DNA of 64,000 bases from Flavobacterium sp. SLB02. Its GTDB lineage: Bacteria > Bacteroidota > Bacteroidia > Flavobacteriales > Flavobacteriaceae. Of the stretch, positions 8,789 to 16,916 are shown piece after piece. The stretch lies in the NCBI RefSeq assembly GCF_009664855.1, contig NZ_CP045928.1, positions 6,238,518-6,302,517 of the forward strand. Direction: 5' to 3'. The notes below the pieces were generated by a model. That model had not been told where the DNA came from. It saw nothing but the letters and a program-made list of their open reading frames with translations, and did no database searches. Position 1 is the stretch's first letter. Each line of letters starts with the position of its first letter. A program made the position numbers and the translations under genes.

Positions 8789-9940
8789 ATGAGTAAAAAT
8801 TTACACGTAATAATCGTTTTTGTTTTTTTTATACTGCCACTTTTTATGAATGCCCAAACGGGCATTGAGCCTGCGCCTGAAGACTCTGAAAGTAGTGTTA
8901 AGTATCCACAGTTTCAGTTTAAAGGTCTTTTACAGGCTAGATATTTAGAAAGTTTTGGTGAAAATGTAGATGTTTTGGGAGTTCATCATTCGACAGGTGA
9001 GGTTACTCAAAGTTCGTTTGATATTAAAAGAATGCGTATAGGGCTAAATACAAAGTTAAGTGAAGCAACTGAAGTTGTAATTTTAGTGAATCTGGCCGAT
9101 TTCAAATCAGATCCTAAAGGGAAGGTGCTTGAAAATGCTTATGCAAAATATACTTTTAATAAATATATCGCTTTAACCGGAGGTCAGTTTCGTCCGGCAT
9201 TTGGTATTGAAGAATTAGTTCCGGTAGATATTATAAAATCATTTGACTTTTCGAACCAGTATTATGAATTTGGGAAAAACGGATGGACGAGTTTTCAAAT
9301 CGGAGCTTCTGCAACAGGATCTGTCGATGTAGGTAAAATCCCTATAAGTTATGCTATTTCAGTTTTAAACGGAAACGGAAGAAATCAGGAAATGGACAAT
9401 GATAACGGAAAACAATATGCTACCAGATGGGTTTTTGGATTATCAAAAGTTCATAAAATAAATTTGGGTTTGAATGGTGGAATTGGAAAAAGATCTAATC
9501 AAAAGGTTTTTGCTGTAGGGGCAGATATTACAAGTGATTTTAAGCTTACCGATAAATTTACTTTTGATTTGCAAATTGAATATAAACAGGGAACGAATCA
9601 AAATTTATATTTTTCTTTGCCTCCGGAAGGCAGAACTGCTAAAATTGATGATTATCAAATGCGTGGTATTTATTTTTTACCTAATTTAAGATATCTGGTC
9701 GATTATAAAAAACTGACTGCATTGGAGTTATCCTGCCGATTTGAATCCTTTGATAATAATTTTAAAACAAGTCCAAATTTAAGGAGAACTTATACGCCAA
9801 TGATAAGTCTTGAATTTGGTAAAGCTTATACAGGTCGTATTGAAATGGGATTTGAAATCGATAAATACGATAAAAATATTCCTAATACAGCATATTATAA
9901 TGACAACCTGTTTTTAATTCAGTTTCAGTGCAGACTTTAG
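8789..9940 (+). CDS. Outer-membrane porin, phosphate-selective porin O/P family (paralogue 2)
   Basis: 383 aa from the ATG at 8789. The frame stays open further upstream into the preceding gene, but only this ATG puts a normal signal peptide (about 1-21, PLFMNAQ) at the N-terminus. The body is a porin O/P barrel closely related to the porin at 901-2055, with the same conserved blocks (KYPQFQFKGLLQARYL, DFKSDPKGKVLENAYAKYTF, NGNGRNQ) and ending in QFQCRL. It is 20 bp upstream of a DASS-family anion transporter, mirroring the first porin-transporter pair. Confidence 0.85.
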   Translation: MSKNLHVIIVFVFFILPLFMNAQTGIEPAPEDSESSVKYPQFQFKGLLQARYLESFGENVDVLGVHHSTGEVTQSSFDIKRMRIGLNTKLSEATEVVILVNLADFKSDPKGKVLENAYAKYTFNKYIALTGGQFRPAFGIEELVPVDIIKSFDFSNQYYEFGKNGWTSFQIGASATGSVDVGKIPISYAISVLNGNGRNQEMDNDNGKQYATRWVFGLSKVHKINLGLNGGIGKRSNQKVFAVGADITSDFKLTDKFTFDLQIEYKQGTNQNLYFSLPPEGRTAKIDDYQMRGIYFLPNLRYLVDYKKLTALELSCRFESFDNNFKTSPNLRRTYTPMISLEFGKAYTGRIEMGFEIDKYDKNIPNTAYYNDNLFLIQFQCRL

Positions 9941-9960
9941 TTTAATTTAATTCTCATCTT

Positions 9961-11391
9961 ATGAAAGAAGTAAAAATTCCTCAAGCCATAATCACACTTG
10001 TAGCTGGAATTGCAATCTGGTTAATTCCTGCTCCGGATGGTGTAAAAAATGAAGCCTGGCACTTATTTGCCATTTTTGTCTCTACTATTTTAGGGATCAT
10101 TCTAAAGGCGGCGCCAATGGGAACCATGTGTATGATTGCTATTGCATTAACAGCTTTTTCGCAAGTGTTAGCTCCGGGTGAGGCGGGAAAATCAATTACT
10201 TTGGCACTGAGAGGTTTTGGGGATAAAGTAATCTGGCTGATCGGGATTTCGTTTTTTATTGCGAGAGGTTTTATTAAAACAGGATTAGGAAACAGAATCG
10301 CTTTTTTATTTATTAGAATATTCGGAAAAAGTTCTCTTGGTCTGGCCTATGGTTTAGGATTAGCTGATTTGGTTTTGGCTCCAGCCGTGCCAAGTAATAC
10401 AGCAAGAGGAGGAGGGATTATTTATCCTATCATGAAATCGATGGCAATGAGTTTTGGCTCAGATCCTGAAAAGCCGGAAACACATAGGAAATTGGGTTCA
10501 TACCTGACTTTGAGTAGTTATAATGTCAATCTGATCGCTTCGTCAATGTTTTTAACGGGGACGGCCAGTAATCCAATGTGTCAAAAATTCGCCCTTGATT
10601 TGGGGATTAAAATAAGCTGGATTTCCTGGGCAACTGCTGCAATCGTTCCGGGTTTGGTTTCGTTTTTTGTGATTCCTTTTGTGTTATATAAAATCTATCC
10701 GCCTGAATTAAAGAAAACAGGAGATGCTCCGCAAATTGCAGGTCAGAAACTAAAAGAAATGGGTGCGATCACTCGCGATGAATGGTTGATGTTGCTGACT
10801 TTCTTTATTTTGTTATTTCTTTGGATGACAGGAGATTTATTTTCTATCGATGCTACCACAACGGCATTTATTGGTTTGGTCGTTTTGCTTTTAACATCAG
10901 TATTGACGTGGGAAGATGTAAAAGCCGAAAAAGGAGCGTGGGATACCATCGTTTGGTTTTCGGTTTTGGTGATGATGGCCAGTTCGCTCAACGAATTAGG
11001 ATTTATAGGCTGGTTTAGTAATTTGGTAAAAGCCGAAATAGGAGGTTTAAGCTGGCAAATGGCTTTTCCTATTATTATACTGGTGTACTTTTTTAGTCAT
11101 TATCTTTTTGCAAGTGCGACCGCACACGTTGCTGCGATGTATGCGGCTTTGCTTGGTGTAGGGGTTTCGCTTGGAATTCCTGGTTTGTTATTAGCTTTTA
11201 TGCTTGGTTTTGTCGGATCTCTTTACGGAACTTTAACACATTATGGTCATGGGCCGGCACCTGTTTTCTTTGGGAGCGGCTACGTTGATTTAAAAAGCTG
11301 GTGGGTCAAAGGTTTAGTCACCGGATTAACAATGTTGCTTATTTACATGGTTATCGGTGGGCTATGGCTAAGACTTATTGGGTATTTTTAA
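9961..11391 (+). CDS. DASS (SLC13/CitT-type) dicarboxylate or anion:Na+ symporter
   Basis: 476 aa with about 12 membrane helices. Both conserved DASS substrate-site regions are visible: APAVPSNTARGGGIIYPI in the first half and LFASATAHVAAMYAALLG in the second. It resembles the CitT/YflS/2-oxoglutarate-malate translocator branch. Likely substrates are malate, succinate, 2-oxoglutarate or citrate; the exact one cannot be read from sequence. It forms a pair with the porin immediately upstream. It ends 3 bp before the end of the convergent small gene, with no separate terminator seen. Confidence 0.88.
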   Translation: MKEVKIPQAIITLVAGIAIWLIPAPDGVKNEAWHLFAIFVSTILGIILKAAPMGTMCMIAIALTAFSQVLAPGEAGKSITLALRGFGDKVIWLIGISFFIARGFIKTGLGNRIAFLFIRIFGKSSLGLAYGLGLADLVLAPAVPSNTARGGGIIYPIMKSMAMSFGSDPEKPETHRKLGSYLTLSSYNVNLIASSMFLTGTASNPMCQKFALDLGIKISWISWATAAIVPGLVSFFVIPFVLYKIYPPELKKTGDAPQIAGQKLKEMGAITRDEWLMLLTFFILLFLWMTGDLFSIDATTTAFIGLVVLLLTSVLTWEDVKAEKGAWDTIVWFSVLVMMASSLNELGFIGWFSNLVKAEIGGLSWQMAFPIIILVYFFSHYLFASATAHVAAMYAALLGVGVSLGIPGLLLAFMLGFVGSLYGTLTHYGHGPAPVFFGSGYVDLKSWWVKGLVTGLTMLLIYMVIGGLWLRLIGYF

Positions 11392-11394
11392 AAA

Positions 11395-11706
11395 TTAAAT
11401 TCGAATTCCGGGAGGAAGTAATTCCTTGTACTGAGGATTTTTTTTGATGAATAATACAATTCTGGGATGAATAGGCATTAATCTGAATTTTTTTTCGATA
11501 ATTAGTTCCATGATGTTTTTAAGTACGACATCAATTAATGCTTGATTGTCAAAACCTTCTGGTGAGTTGATTTTGGTTAGAAAGATTTTCTTTTCCTGAA
11601 ATGAATATTCAACAGAAAGTAATCCTTCAGGTACTATGGTTTCAAATTGTCTTGCAAAAGTATTGTCTTTGATTTCCATAGTTTCAATAGGTTCCATATT
11701 AGTCAT
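11395..11706 (-). CDS. Small GNAT-like protein (NATD1/YjdJ-type fold)
   Basis: 103 aa. The pattern of a short N-terminal extension, VEYSFQEKKIFLTK and a C-terminal MPIHPRIVLFIKKNPQY block resembles the small single-domain acetyltransferases of the NATD1 group, which have a PxCxFxxxYIxxHPEY-type end. The acetyl-CoA pyrophosphate loop (usually R/QGxGxG/A after the VPE turn) is replaced here by SPEGFDNQALID, so acetyltransferase activity is doubtful. A second in-frame ATG lies at codon 4. Convergent with the DASS gene. Confidence 0.55.
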   Translation of the reverse strand: MTNMEPIETMEIKDNTFARQFETIVPEGLLSVEYSFQEKKIFLTKINSPEGFDNQALIDVVLKNIMELIIEKKFRLMPIHPRIVLFIKKNPQYKELLPPGIRI

Positions 11707-11806
11707 GTTTTTTGGGGATTGAATTAAAAAAATAATAGAAAAAGAACGTTAATAGTATTGTGCAAAAGATCTTGGACGGATCTTTTGATATTGGTTATAA
11801 TGAGTG

Positions 11807-11814
11807 CAAAGGTA
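11807..11814 (-). promoter_or_regulatory. Candidate -7 box (TACCTTTG) for the GNAT-like gene
   Basis: On the minus strand this reads TACCTTTG, a perfect TAnnTTTG box, about 100 bp before the start codon. I see no TTG at the expected spacing upstream, so it is only a candidate. Confidence 0.35.
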
Positions 11815-11997
11815 ATCATTTGATTTTCAATATAAAATTATTTTTTGATAGTCCGGTAAAGGCTTGGGTTACGTATGCTTTTTTGTAAATTTATTTTGTT
11901 TAAAATAATTATGGTGTAAGATTTGCAGTGCATATTGCTAAATAAAGTAATTTTAGCTTGTAATTAAAAGCTGTAACCATAATCTGTTTCTGTTAAA

Positions 11998-12657
11998 ATG
12001 AGTAAAATCCCTGTATATTTTATGCCTGGTCTGGCGGCTAGTCCTGCTATTTTTGAAAGAATCAAATTAGACGAATCTGTTTTTGAGGTATGTTTATTAG
12101 AATGGGAGATTCCGCAACCCAAAGAATCCTTGTCTGATTATGCGCTTAGAATTTCGAAAAATATCAAACATGAGAATCCGGTTTTAATTGGGGTTTCGTT
12201 TGGAGGAATTTTGGTTCAGGAAATCGCAAAACATATCGAAGCCCGAAAAGTAATTATTATTTCGAGTGTGAGAAGTAATGTTGAATTTCCAAGAAGAATG
12301 AAAATTGGTAAAACTACAAAAGCCTACAAGCTGATTCCGATGAAGTTGATTTTGAATATCGAAAATCTGGCAAAATATTCGTTTGGAGAAAAAATCAATA
12401 AACGAATTAAATTATACGAGAAGTTTTTAGCGGTTCGTGATCTTAAGTATTTGCAATGGGCAGTAGAATCGGTTATTTTATGGGACAGAAATGAAATCGA
12501 TACAAAAGTGATTCATATTCATGGCGATCAGGATGATGTTTTTCCTATAAAGTATATCAACAGTTGTATTGTGGTAAAAGGCGGAACTCATATTATGATC
12601 CTGAATAAATATAAATGGCTGAATGAGAATTTACCTTCGATCATCTTGGAAGATTAA
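11998..12657 (+). CDS. Alpha/beta hydrolase
   Basis: 219 aa, cytoplasmic (no signal peptide). The nucleophile elbow GVSFGG places the catalytic Ser at residue 67. The acid is probably within HGDQDDVFP and the His in GGTHIMI, giving a full triad. An oxyanion-type MPGLAASP loop is near the N-terminus. The substrate cannot be named. It stands alone, followed by a T16 homopolymer and a repeat-filled gap. Confidence 0.8.
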   Translation: MSKIPVYFMPGLAASPAIFERIKLDESVFEVCLLEWEIPQPKESLSDYALRISKNIKHENPVLIGVSFGGILVQEIAKHIEARKVIIISSVRSNVEFPRRMKIGKTTKAYKLIPMKLILNIENLAKYSFGEKINKRIKLYEKFLAVRDLKYLQWAVESVILWDRNEIDTKVIHIHGDQDDVFPIKYINSCIVVKGGTHIMILNKYKWLNENLPSIILED

Positions 12658-12673
12658 ATTTTGGGAAATTGCA

Positions 12674-12689
12674 TTTTTTTTTTTTTTTT
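12674..12689. repeat. T16 homopolymer tract
   Basis: Sixteen T residues in a row just after the hydrolase gene, flanked by an imperfect inverted repeat (TTTGGGA / TCCCAAA). It may serve as a weak terminator and is a likely site of length variation. Confidence 0.6.
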
Positions 12690-12768
12690 AAAATCCCAAA
12701 TTCCAAATGTTTTGTGATTAGGGATCTTATATAAAGGTAGTTGCGTGAAAAATGTATGCGCAAACAAA

Positions 12769-12855
12769 GTCATTGCGAGGCACGAAGCAACCATCCAAAC
12801 AATAAGCAAGCTTTCAAGATGTGCTGCATGAGATTGCTTCGTTCCTTGCAAAGAC
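12769..12855. repeat. Palindromic intergenic repeat element (about 87 bp)
   Basis: Left arm GTCATTGCGAGGCACGAAGC at 12769-12788 and an inverted right arm at about 12833-12855 (reads TTTGCAAGGAACGAAGCAAT on the other strand), with about 45 bp between. It resembles the non-coding miniature palindromes scattered in many bacterial genomes. No gene is inside; short open frames across it are spurious. Confidence 0.7.
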
Positions 12856-12895
12856 AAGATTGGGTTGACGCTTCGATTCCCATGAGCCTGACAAC

Positions 12896-12928
12896 AAAAA
12901 ATCCCAAACTCTTTGGAATTTGGGATTT
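12896..12928 (-). terminator. Terminator of the TPR membrane protein gene
   Basis: Inverted repeat AAATCCCAAA / TTTGGGATTT around a 10-nt loop. Read on the minus strand it is followed by a T-run. It lies 25 bp beyond the stop codon of the gene at 12953-13468. The same AATTTGGGATTT sequence recurs near 28390, so it may be part of a dispersed repeat. Confidence 0.55.
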
Positions 12929-12952
12929 TAAAATATTGTGATTTAAAGAAAT

Positions 12953-13468
12953 CTAGATTTTCTTCATTTGATCTTTCATCATTGTGATTTGCTCTTTCAG
13001 CATTCCTTGCTTGTCTAATTTCTTCGCTTCGTTAAGTAGGTTTGTTGCTTCAAGCTTTCTGCGGCGTGACATTGCAACTCCAGCAAGGTTTAATTTTGCT
13101 ACGGCTAAATCCATATCCATTGATAGTCCTAGTTCGATTGCTTTTTTGAAATGTTTCTCAGCCTGATTGATATTTGTTTGAGATAACATGATTCCGTGAA
13201 GGTAATTAAAGTATCCTTGTTGTTTTCTAACTAAAGCCGCTTCCGGGTTTTTGATGTATGCCAGCCATTTTTTAGCACCTTCGAAGTCTTGTTTTCTTAA
13301 TTTTAGGAAGGCTAAAAGGATAAATTCGTTTTTAAAGTAAAGAAATATTGGAATTGCCGTCAATAATATAAGGAAGATTCCGTTCCCGATATTGCTTTCC
13401 GTAAATTGCCAGATGCCAGCAACTACAAGAAGTCCGGCTAAAATAAGTTTAATATTTTTGTGAAACAT
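12953..13468 (-). CDS. Membrane-anchored TPR-containing protein
   Basis: 171 aa. Two hydrophobic segments at the N-terminus (about 7-23 and 29-45) are followed by a soluble helical region with TPR-like repeats (QGYFNYLHGIMLSQTNINQ, AEKHFKKAIELG, AVAKLNLAGVAMSRRRKLE). It probably scaffolds other proteins at the inner membrane. No specific partner can be inferred. It is read divergently from rpmH across a 166-bp gap with candidate promoters on both strands. Confidence 0.65.
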   Translation of the reverse strand: MFHKNIKLILAGLLVVAGIWQFTESNIGNGIFLILLTAIPIFLYFKNEFILLAFLKLRKQDFEGAKKWLAYIKNPEAALVRKQQGYFNYLHGIMLSQTNINQAEKHFKKAIELGLSMDMDLAVAKLNLAGVAMSRRRKLEATNLLNEAKKLDKQGMLKEQITMMKDQMKKI

Positions 13469-13490
13469 AATAGATGTATATTTGTGATTG

Positions 13491-13498
13491 CAAATATA
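13491..13498 (-). promoter_or_regulatory. Candidate -7 box (TATATTTG) for the TPR protein gene
   Basis: Minus-strand TATATTTG 22 bp before the start codon. It is a perfect TAnnTTTG, but no TTG is seen at the -33 spacing. Confidence 0.4.
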
Positions 13499-13532
13499 GT
13501 AAAATGAATTAAAAATATTTTTATAAAACTAC

Positions 13533-13562
13533 TTGCGAGAAAAAAAAGTCTTTGTATATTTG
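13533..13562 (+). promoter_or_regulatory. Promoter of rpmH (TTG - N19 - TATATTTG)
   Basis: TTG at 13533-13535 and TATATTTG at 13555-13562 are separated by exactly 19 bp, the Bacteroidota housekeeping promoter consensus (TTG-N19-TAnnTTTG). Transcription should begin near 13569, giving a leader of about 65 nt. Confidence 0.75.
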
Positions 13563-13634
13563 CACTCGGTTTTGGAATAATGATATTCAAAACAGAAAAA
13601 CAGAAAATAGACACCATTTTAAAGATACAAAGCA

Positions 13635-13796
13635 ATGAGCAAAAGAACATTTCAACCATCGAAAAGAAAAAGAAGAAATAAGCACGGATTTATGGACAGA
13701 ATGGCTTCTGCGAATGGAAGAAAAGTTCTGGCGCGTAGAAGAGCTAAAGGAAGACATAAATTAACTGTTTCTAGCGAGCCTAGACACAAAAAATAA
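13635..13796 (+). CDS. rpmH: 50S ribosomal protein L34
   Basis: 53 aa, strongly basic, starting MSKRTFQPSKRKRRNKHGF and continuing with the family's MASANGRKVLARRRAKGR block. Its length fits L34 in this phylum, which has a short C-terminal extension. It is a component of the large ribosomal subunit. A strong promoter lies upstream and a terminator directly downstream, so it is a single-gene transcript. Here rpmH is followed by carB, with no dnaA in the window. Confidence 0.97.
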   Translation: MSKRTFQPSKRKRRNKHGFMDRMASANGRKVLARRRAKGRHKLTVSSEPRHKK

Positions 13797-13815
13797 TGTT
13801 TGTATAAACATACAT

Positions 13816-13848
13816 AAGGCGATTACTTTTTTAGTATCGCCTTTTTTT
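13816..13848 (+). terminator. Rho-independent terminator of rpmH
   Basis: AAGGCGAT / ATCGCCTT stem, extended by TACT/AGT pairing, with a T-rich loop and a run of T residues, 20 bp after the stop codon. Confidence 0.85.
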
Positions 13849-13941
13849 ATACCTTGTCGGTAAAAAAAAATGTAACATTCTAGTTTCTAAAGCACTGTGA
13901 ATGATTTTGAATACATATAATAACTACACAATACATACAAA

Positions 13942-16797
13942 ATGCCTAAAGACACATCAATAAAATCAGTTTTAATAATAGGGTCAGGACCTATTGTTAT
14001 TGGTCAAGCTTGCGAATTTGACTATGCAGGATCTCAATCTGCTCGTTCTATTCGTGAAGAAGGGATTGAAGTTATCTTGATAAACTCAAATCCAGCGACT
14101 ATTATGACCGACCCAACAATGGCCGATCATGTATATTTGAAACCTTTAACTACAAAATCGATTATTGAGATTCTGAAAGAACATCCACAAATTGATGCTG
14201 TTTTGCCAACAATGGGCGGACAAACGGCTTTGAATTTATGTTTGGAAGCTGAAGAAAAAGGGATCTGGCAGGATTTTGGAGTAAAATTAATTGGAGTTGA
14301 CGTAAACGCTATTAATATTACCGAGGACAGAGAGCAGTTTAAACAGCTTTTAGAAAAAATTAATGTACCAACTGCGCCCGCAAAAACAGCTACTTCGTAC
14401 TTAGAAGGAAAAGAAATTGCACAGGAATTTGGTTTTCCGCTTGTAATTCGTCCTTCGTTTACACTTGGAGGAACTGGAGCAGCAATTGTTTACAAAAAAG
14501 AAGATTTTGATGAGCTTTTAACTCGCGGACTTGAAGCATCACCAATTCACGAAGTTTTGATTGACAAAGCTTTGATGGGATGGAAAGAATATGAGTTAGA
14601 ACTTTTAAGAGATAAAAATGATAATGTTGTCATCATCTGTTCGATCGAAAATATGGATCCAATGGGAATTCATACTGGAGATTCGATTACGGTGGCACCA
14701 GCAATGACATTATCAGACACAACATTCCAGAAATTACGTGACTATGCCATCCTGATGATGCGTAGTATCGGTAATTTTGCAGGAGGCTGTAACGTACAAT
14801 TTGCAGTTTCGCCAGATGAAAAAGAAGATATCGTAGCGATCGAGATTAACCCTCGTGTGTCTCGTTCATCTGCTTTAGCCTCTAAAGCAACTGGATATCC
14901 AATTGCTAAAATAGCTTCTAAACTGGCTTTAGGATACAACTTAGATGAATTGCAAAACCAGATTACAAAATCGACTTCGGCTCTTTTTGAACCAACTTTG
15001 GATTATGTAATCGTAAAAATACCTCGTTGGAACTTTGATAAATTCGAAGGTGCCGACAGAACTTTAGGTCTTCAGATGAAATCTGTAGGTGAGGTAATGG
15101 GAATTGGACGTTCGTTTCAGGAAGCATTACATAAAGCAACTCAATCTCTTGAAATTAAGAGAAATGGTTTAGGTGCTGACGGAAAAGGATATAAAAACTA
15201 CGAAGAGATTATAGAGAAACTAACTTTTGCAAGTTGGGATCGTGTTTTTGTAATTTATGATGCTATCGCAATGGGAATTCCGTTGAGCCGTATTCATGAA
15301 ATTACTAAAATCGATATGTGGTTCCTGAAACAATACGAGGAACTTTATACTTTAGAGAAAGAAATTTCGAACTATAAGATATCTAATCTTCCAAAAGAAC
15401 TTTTGCTTGAAGCGAAACAAAAAGGTTTTGCCGACAGACAAATTGCTCACATGGTAAACTGTTTAGAAAGTGAAGTGCATACTTTACGTATGGATCAAAA
15501 CATTAACCGTGTGTTTAAATTGGTTGATACTTGTGCGGCTGAGTTTAAGGCAAAAACACCTTACTATTACTCTACTTTTGAGGCTGAAATCGAAAAAGCA
15601 AATGGTGAGCGTTATGTAGATAACGAAAGTATTGTAACCGATAAAAAGAAAATTATAGTTCTGGGTTCAGGACCAAACAGAATTGGACAAGGAATTGAGT
15701 TTGATTATTCTTGTGTACACGGAGTTTTGGCTGCTAAAGAATGTGGTTACGAAACAATCATGATCAACTGTAATCCTGAAACGGTTTCAACTGACTTTGA
15801 TACGGCTGATAAATTATACTTTGAACCAGTTTTCTGGGAACATATTTACGATATCATTCAGCATGAAAAACCAGAAGGTGTTATTGTACAGTTAGGTGGA
15901 CAAACAGCTTTGAAACTGGCTGAAAAATTATCTAAATACGGAGTAAAAATTATCGGAACTAGTTTTGATGCACTTGATTTAGCAGAAGACAGAGGACGTT
16001 TCTCAGATTTATTGAGAGAACTACATATTCCTTTCCCACAATTTGGAATTGCTGAAACGGCTGACGAAGCTTCTGCACTTGCTGATACTTTAGATTTTCC
16101 ATTATTGATTCGTCCTTCTTATGTATTAGGAGGTCAGGGAATGAAAATCGTAATCAACAAAAAAGAATTAGAAGAACACGTTATCAATTTATTGAAAACG
16201 ATTCCAGGAAATAAATTATTGCTGGATCACTATTTAGCCGGAGCAATCGAAGCTGAGGCTGATGCAATTTGTGATGCTGATGGTAATGTGTATATCATAG
16301 GAATTATGGAGCACATCGAACCTTGCGGAGTTCACTCTGGAGATAGTAATGCTACATTGCCTCCTTTTAACTTAGGAGAATTCGTAATGCAACAAATTAA
16401 AGATCATACTAAAAAGATTGCAAGAGCGCTGAAAACAGTTGGTCTAATCAATATTCAGTTTGCGATAAAAGACGATACAGTTTATATTATCGAGGCAAAC
16501 CCTAGAGCGTCAAGAACGGTACCATTTATTGCAAAAGCTTACGGAGAGCCTTATGTAAACTATGCTACGAAAGTAATGTTAGGTCATAATAAAGTAACTG
16601 ACTTTGATTTTAACCCACAATTAAAAGGTTATGCGATCAAACAACCGGTTTTCTCTTTCAGTAAATTCCATAATGTAAACAAAGCATTAGGACCAGAGAT
16701 GAAATCGACAGGAGAAAGTATCTTGTTTATTGATGACTTAAAAGACGATCAATTCTACGAATTGTACTCTAGAAGAAAAATGTATTTGAGTAAATAA
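13942..16797 (+). CDS. carB: Carbamoyl-phosphate synthase large subunit lacking the C-terminal allosteric domain
   Basis: 951 aa. Both ATP-grasp halves are present. The first begins KSVLIIGSGPIVIGQACEFDY and the second, near residue 570, begins IIVLGSGPNRIGQGIEFDY, with the oligomerisation domain between. It makes carbamoyl phosphate from bicarbonate, glutamine-derived ammonia and 2 ATP, for pyrimidines and arginine. The usual enzyme is about 1,070 aa. This one stops about 30 residues after the LGPEMKSTGES motif, where the MGS-like allosteric domain normally starts, so that domain is missing. No MGS-coding sequence follows before the terminator. The glutaminase subunit carA is not in the window. 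Single-gene transcript with its own terminator. Confidence 0.96.
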   Translation: MPKDTSIKSVLIIGSGPIVIGQACEFDYAGSQSARSIREEGIEVILINSNPATIMTDPTMADHVYLKPLTTKSIIEILKEHPQIDAVLPTMGGQTALNLCLEAEEKGIWQDFGVKLIGVDVNAINITEDREQFKQLLEKINVPTAPAKTATSYLEGKEIAQEFGFPLVIRPSFTLGGTGAAIVYKKEDFDELLTRGLEASPIHEVLIDKALMGWKEYELELLRDKNDNVVIICSIENMDPMGIHTGDSITVAPAMTLSDTTFQKLRDYAILMMRSIGNFAGGCNVQFAVSPDEKEDIVAIEINPRVSRSSALASKATGYPIAKIASKLALGYNLDELQNQITKSTSALFEPTLDYVIVKIPRWNFDKFEGADRTLGLQMKSVGEVMGIGRSFQEALHKATQSLEIKRNGLGADGKGYKNYEEIIEKLTFASWDRVFVIYDAIAMGIPLSRIHEITKIDMWFLKQYEELYTLEKEISNYKISNLPKELLLEAKQKGFADRQIAHMVNCLESEVHTLRMDQNINRVFKLVDTCAAEFKAKTPYYYSTFEAEIEKANGERYVDNESIVTDKKKIIVLGSGPNRIGQGIEFDYSCVHGVLAAKECGYETIMINCNPETVSTDFDTADKLYFEPVFWEHIYDIIQHEKPEGVIVQLGGQTALKLAEKLSKYGVKIIGTSFDALDLAEDRGRFSDLLRELHIPFPQFGIAETADEASALADTLDFPLLIRPSYVLGGQGMKIVINKKELEEHVINLLKTIPGNKLLLDHYLAGAIEAEADAICDADGNVYIIGIMEHIEPCGVHSGDSNATLPPFNLGEFVMQQIKDHTKKIARALKTVGLINIQFAIKDDTVYIIEANPRASRTVPFIAKAYGEPYVNYATKVMLGHNKVTDFDFNPQLKGYAIKQPVFSFSKFHNVNKALGPEMKSTGESILFIDDLKDDQFYELYSRRKMYLSK

Positions 16798-16820
16798 TCT
16801 CAAATTCTAATATAAAAAGA

Positions 16821-16850
16821 AAAGCTCCAATGAAAATTGGAGCTTTTTTA
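16821..16850 (+). terminator. Rho-independent terminator of carB
   Basis: AAAGCTCCAA / TTGGAGCTTT perfect 10-bp stem, 6-nt loop and a T-run, 24 bp after the stop. Variants of the same AGCTCC stem recur after the next two minus-strand genes. Confidence 0.85.
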
Positions 16851-16916
16851 GTTTTATGGTATGTTGATTCTTTAAAAAGAGATCAGGTATAGTTTTGCAA
16901 CATTCAATCTTCATTC

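Noticed and set aside
12741..12941. Small open frames on both strands in the hydrolase-TPR gap
   Set aside because: They are made of the palindromic repeat element and a terminator, with no protein-like composition.
13469..13941. Possible replication origin next to rpmH
   Set aside because: In many bacteria rpmH is near dnaA and oriC, but no dnaA, DnaA-box cluster or AT-rich unwinding module is evident here.
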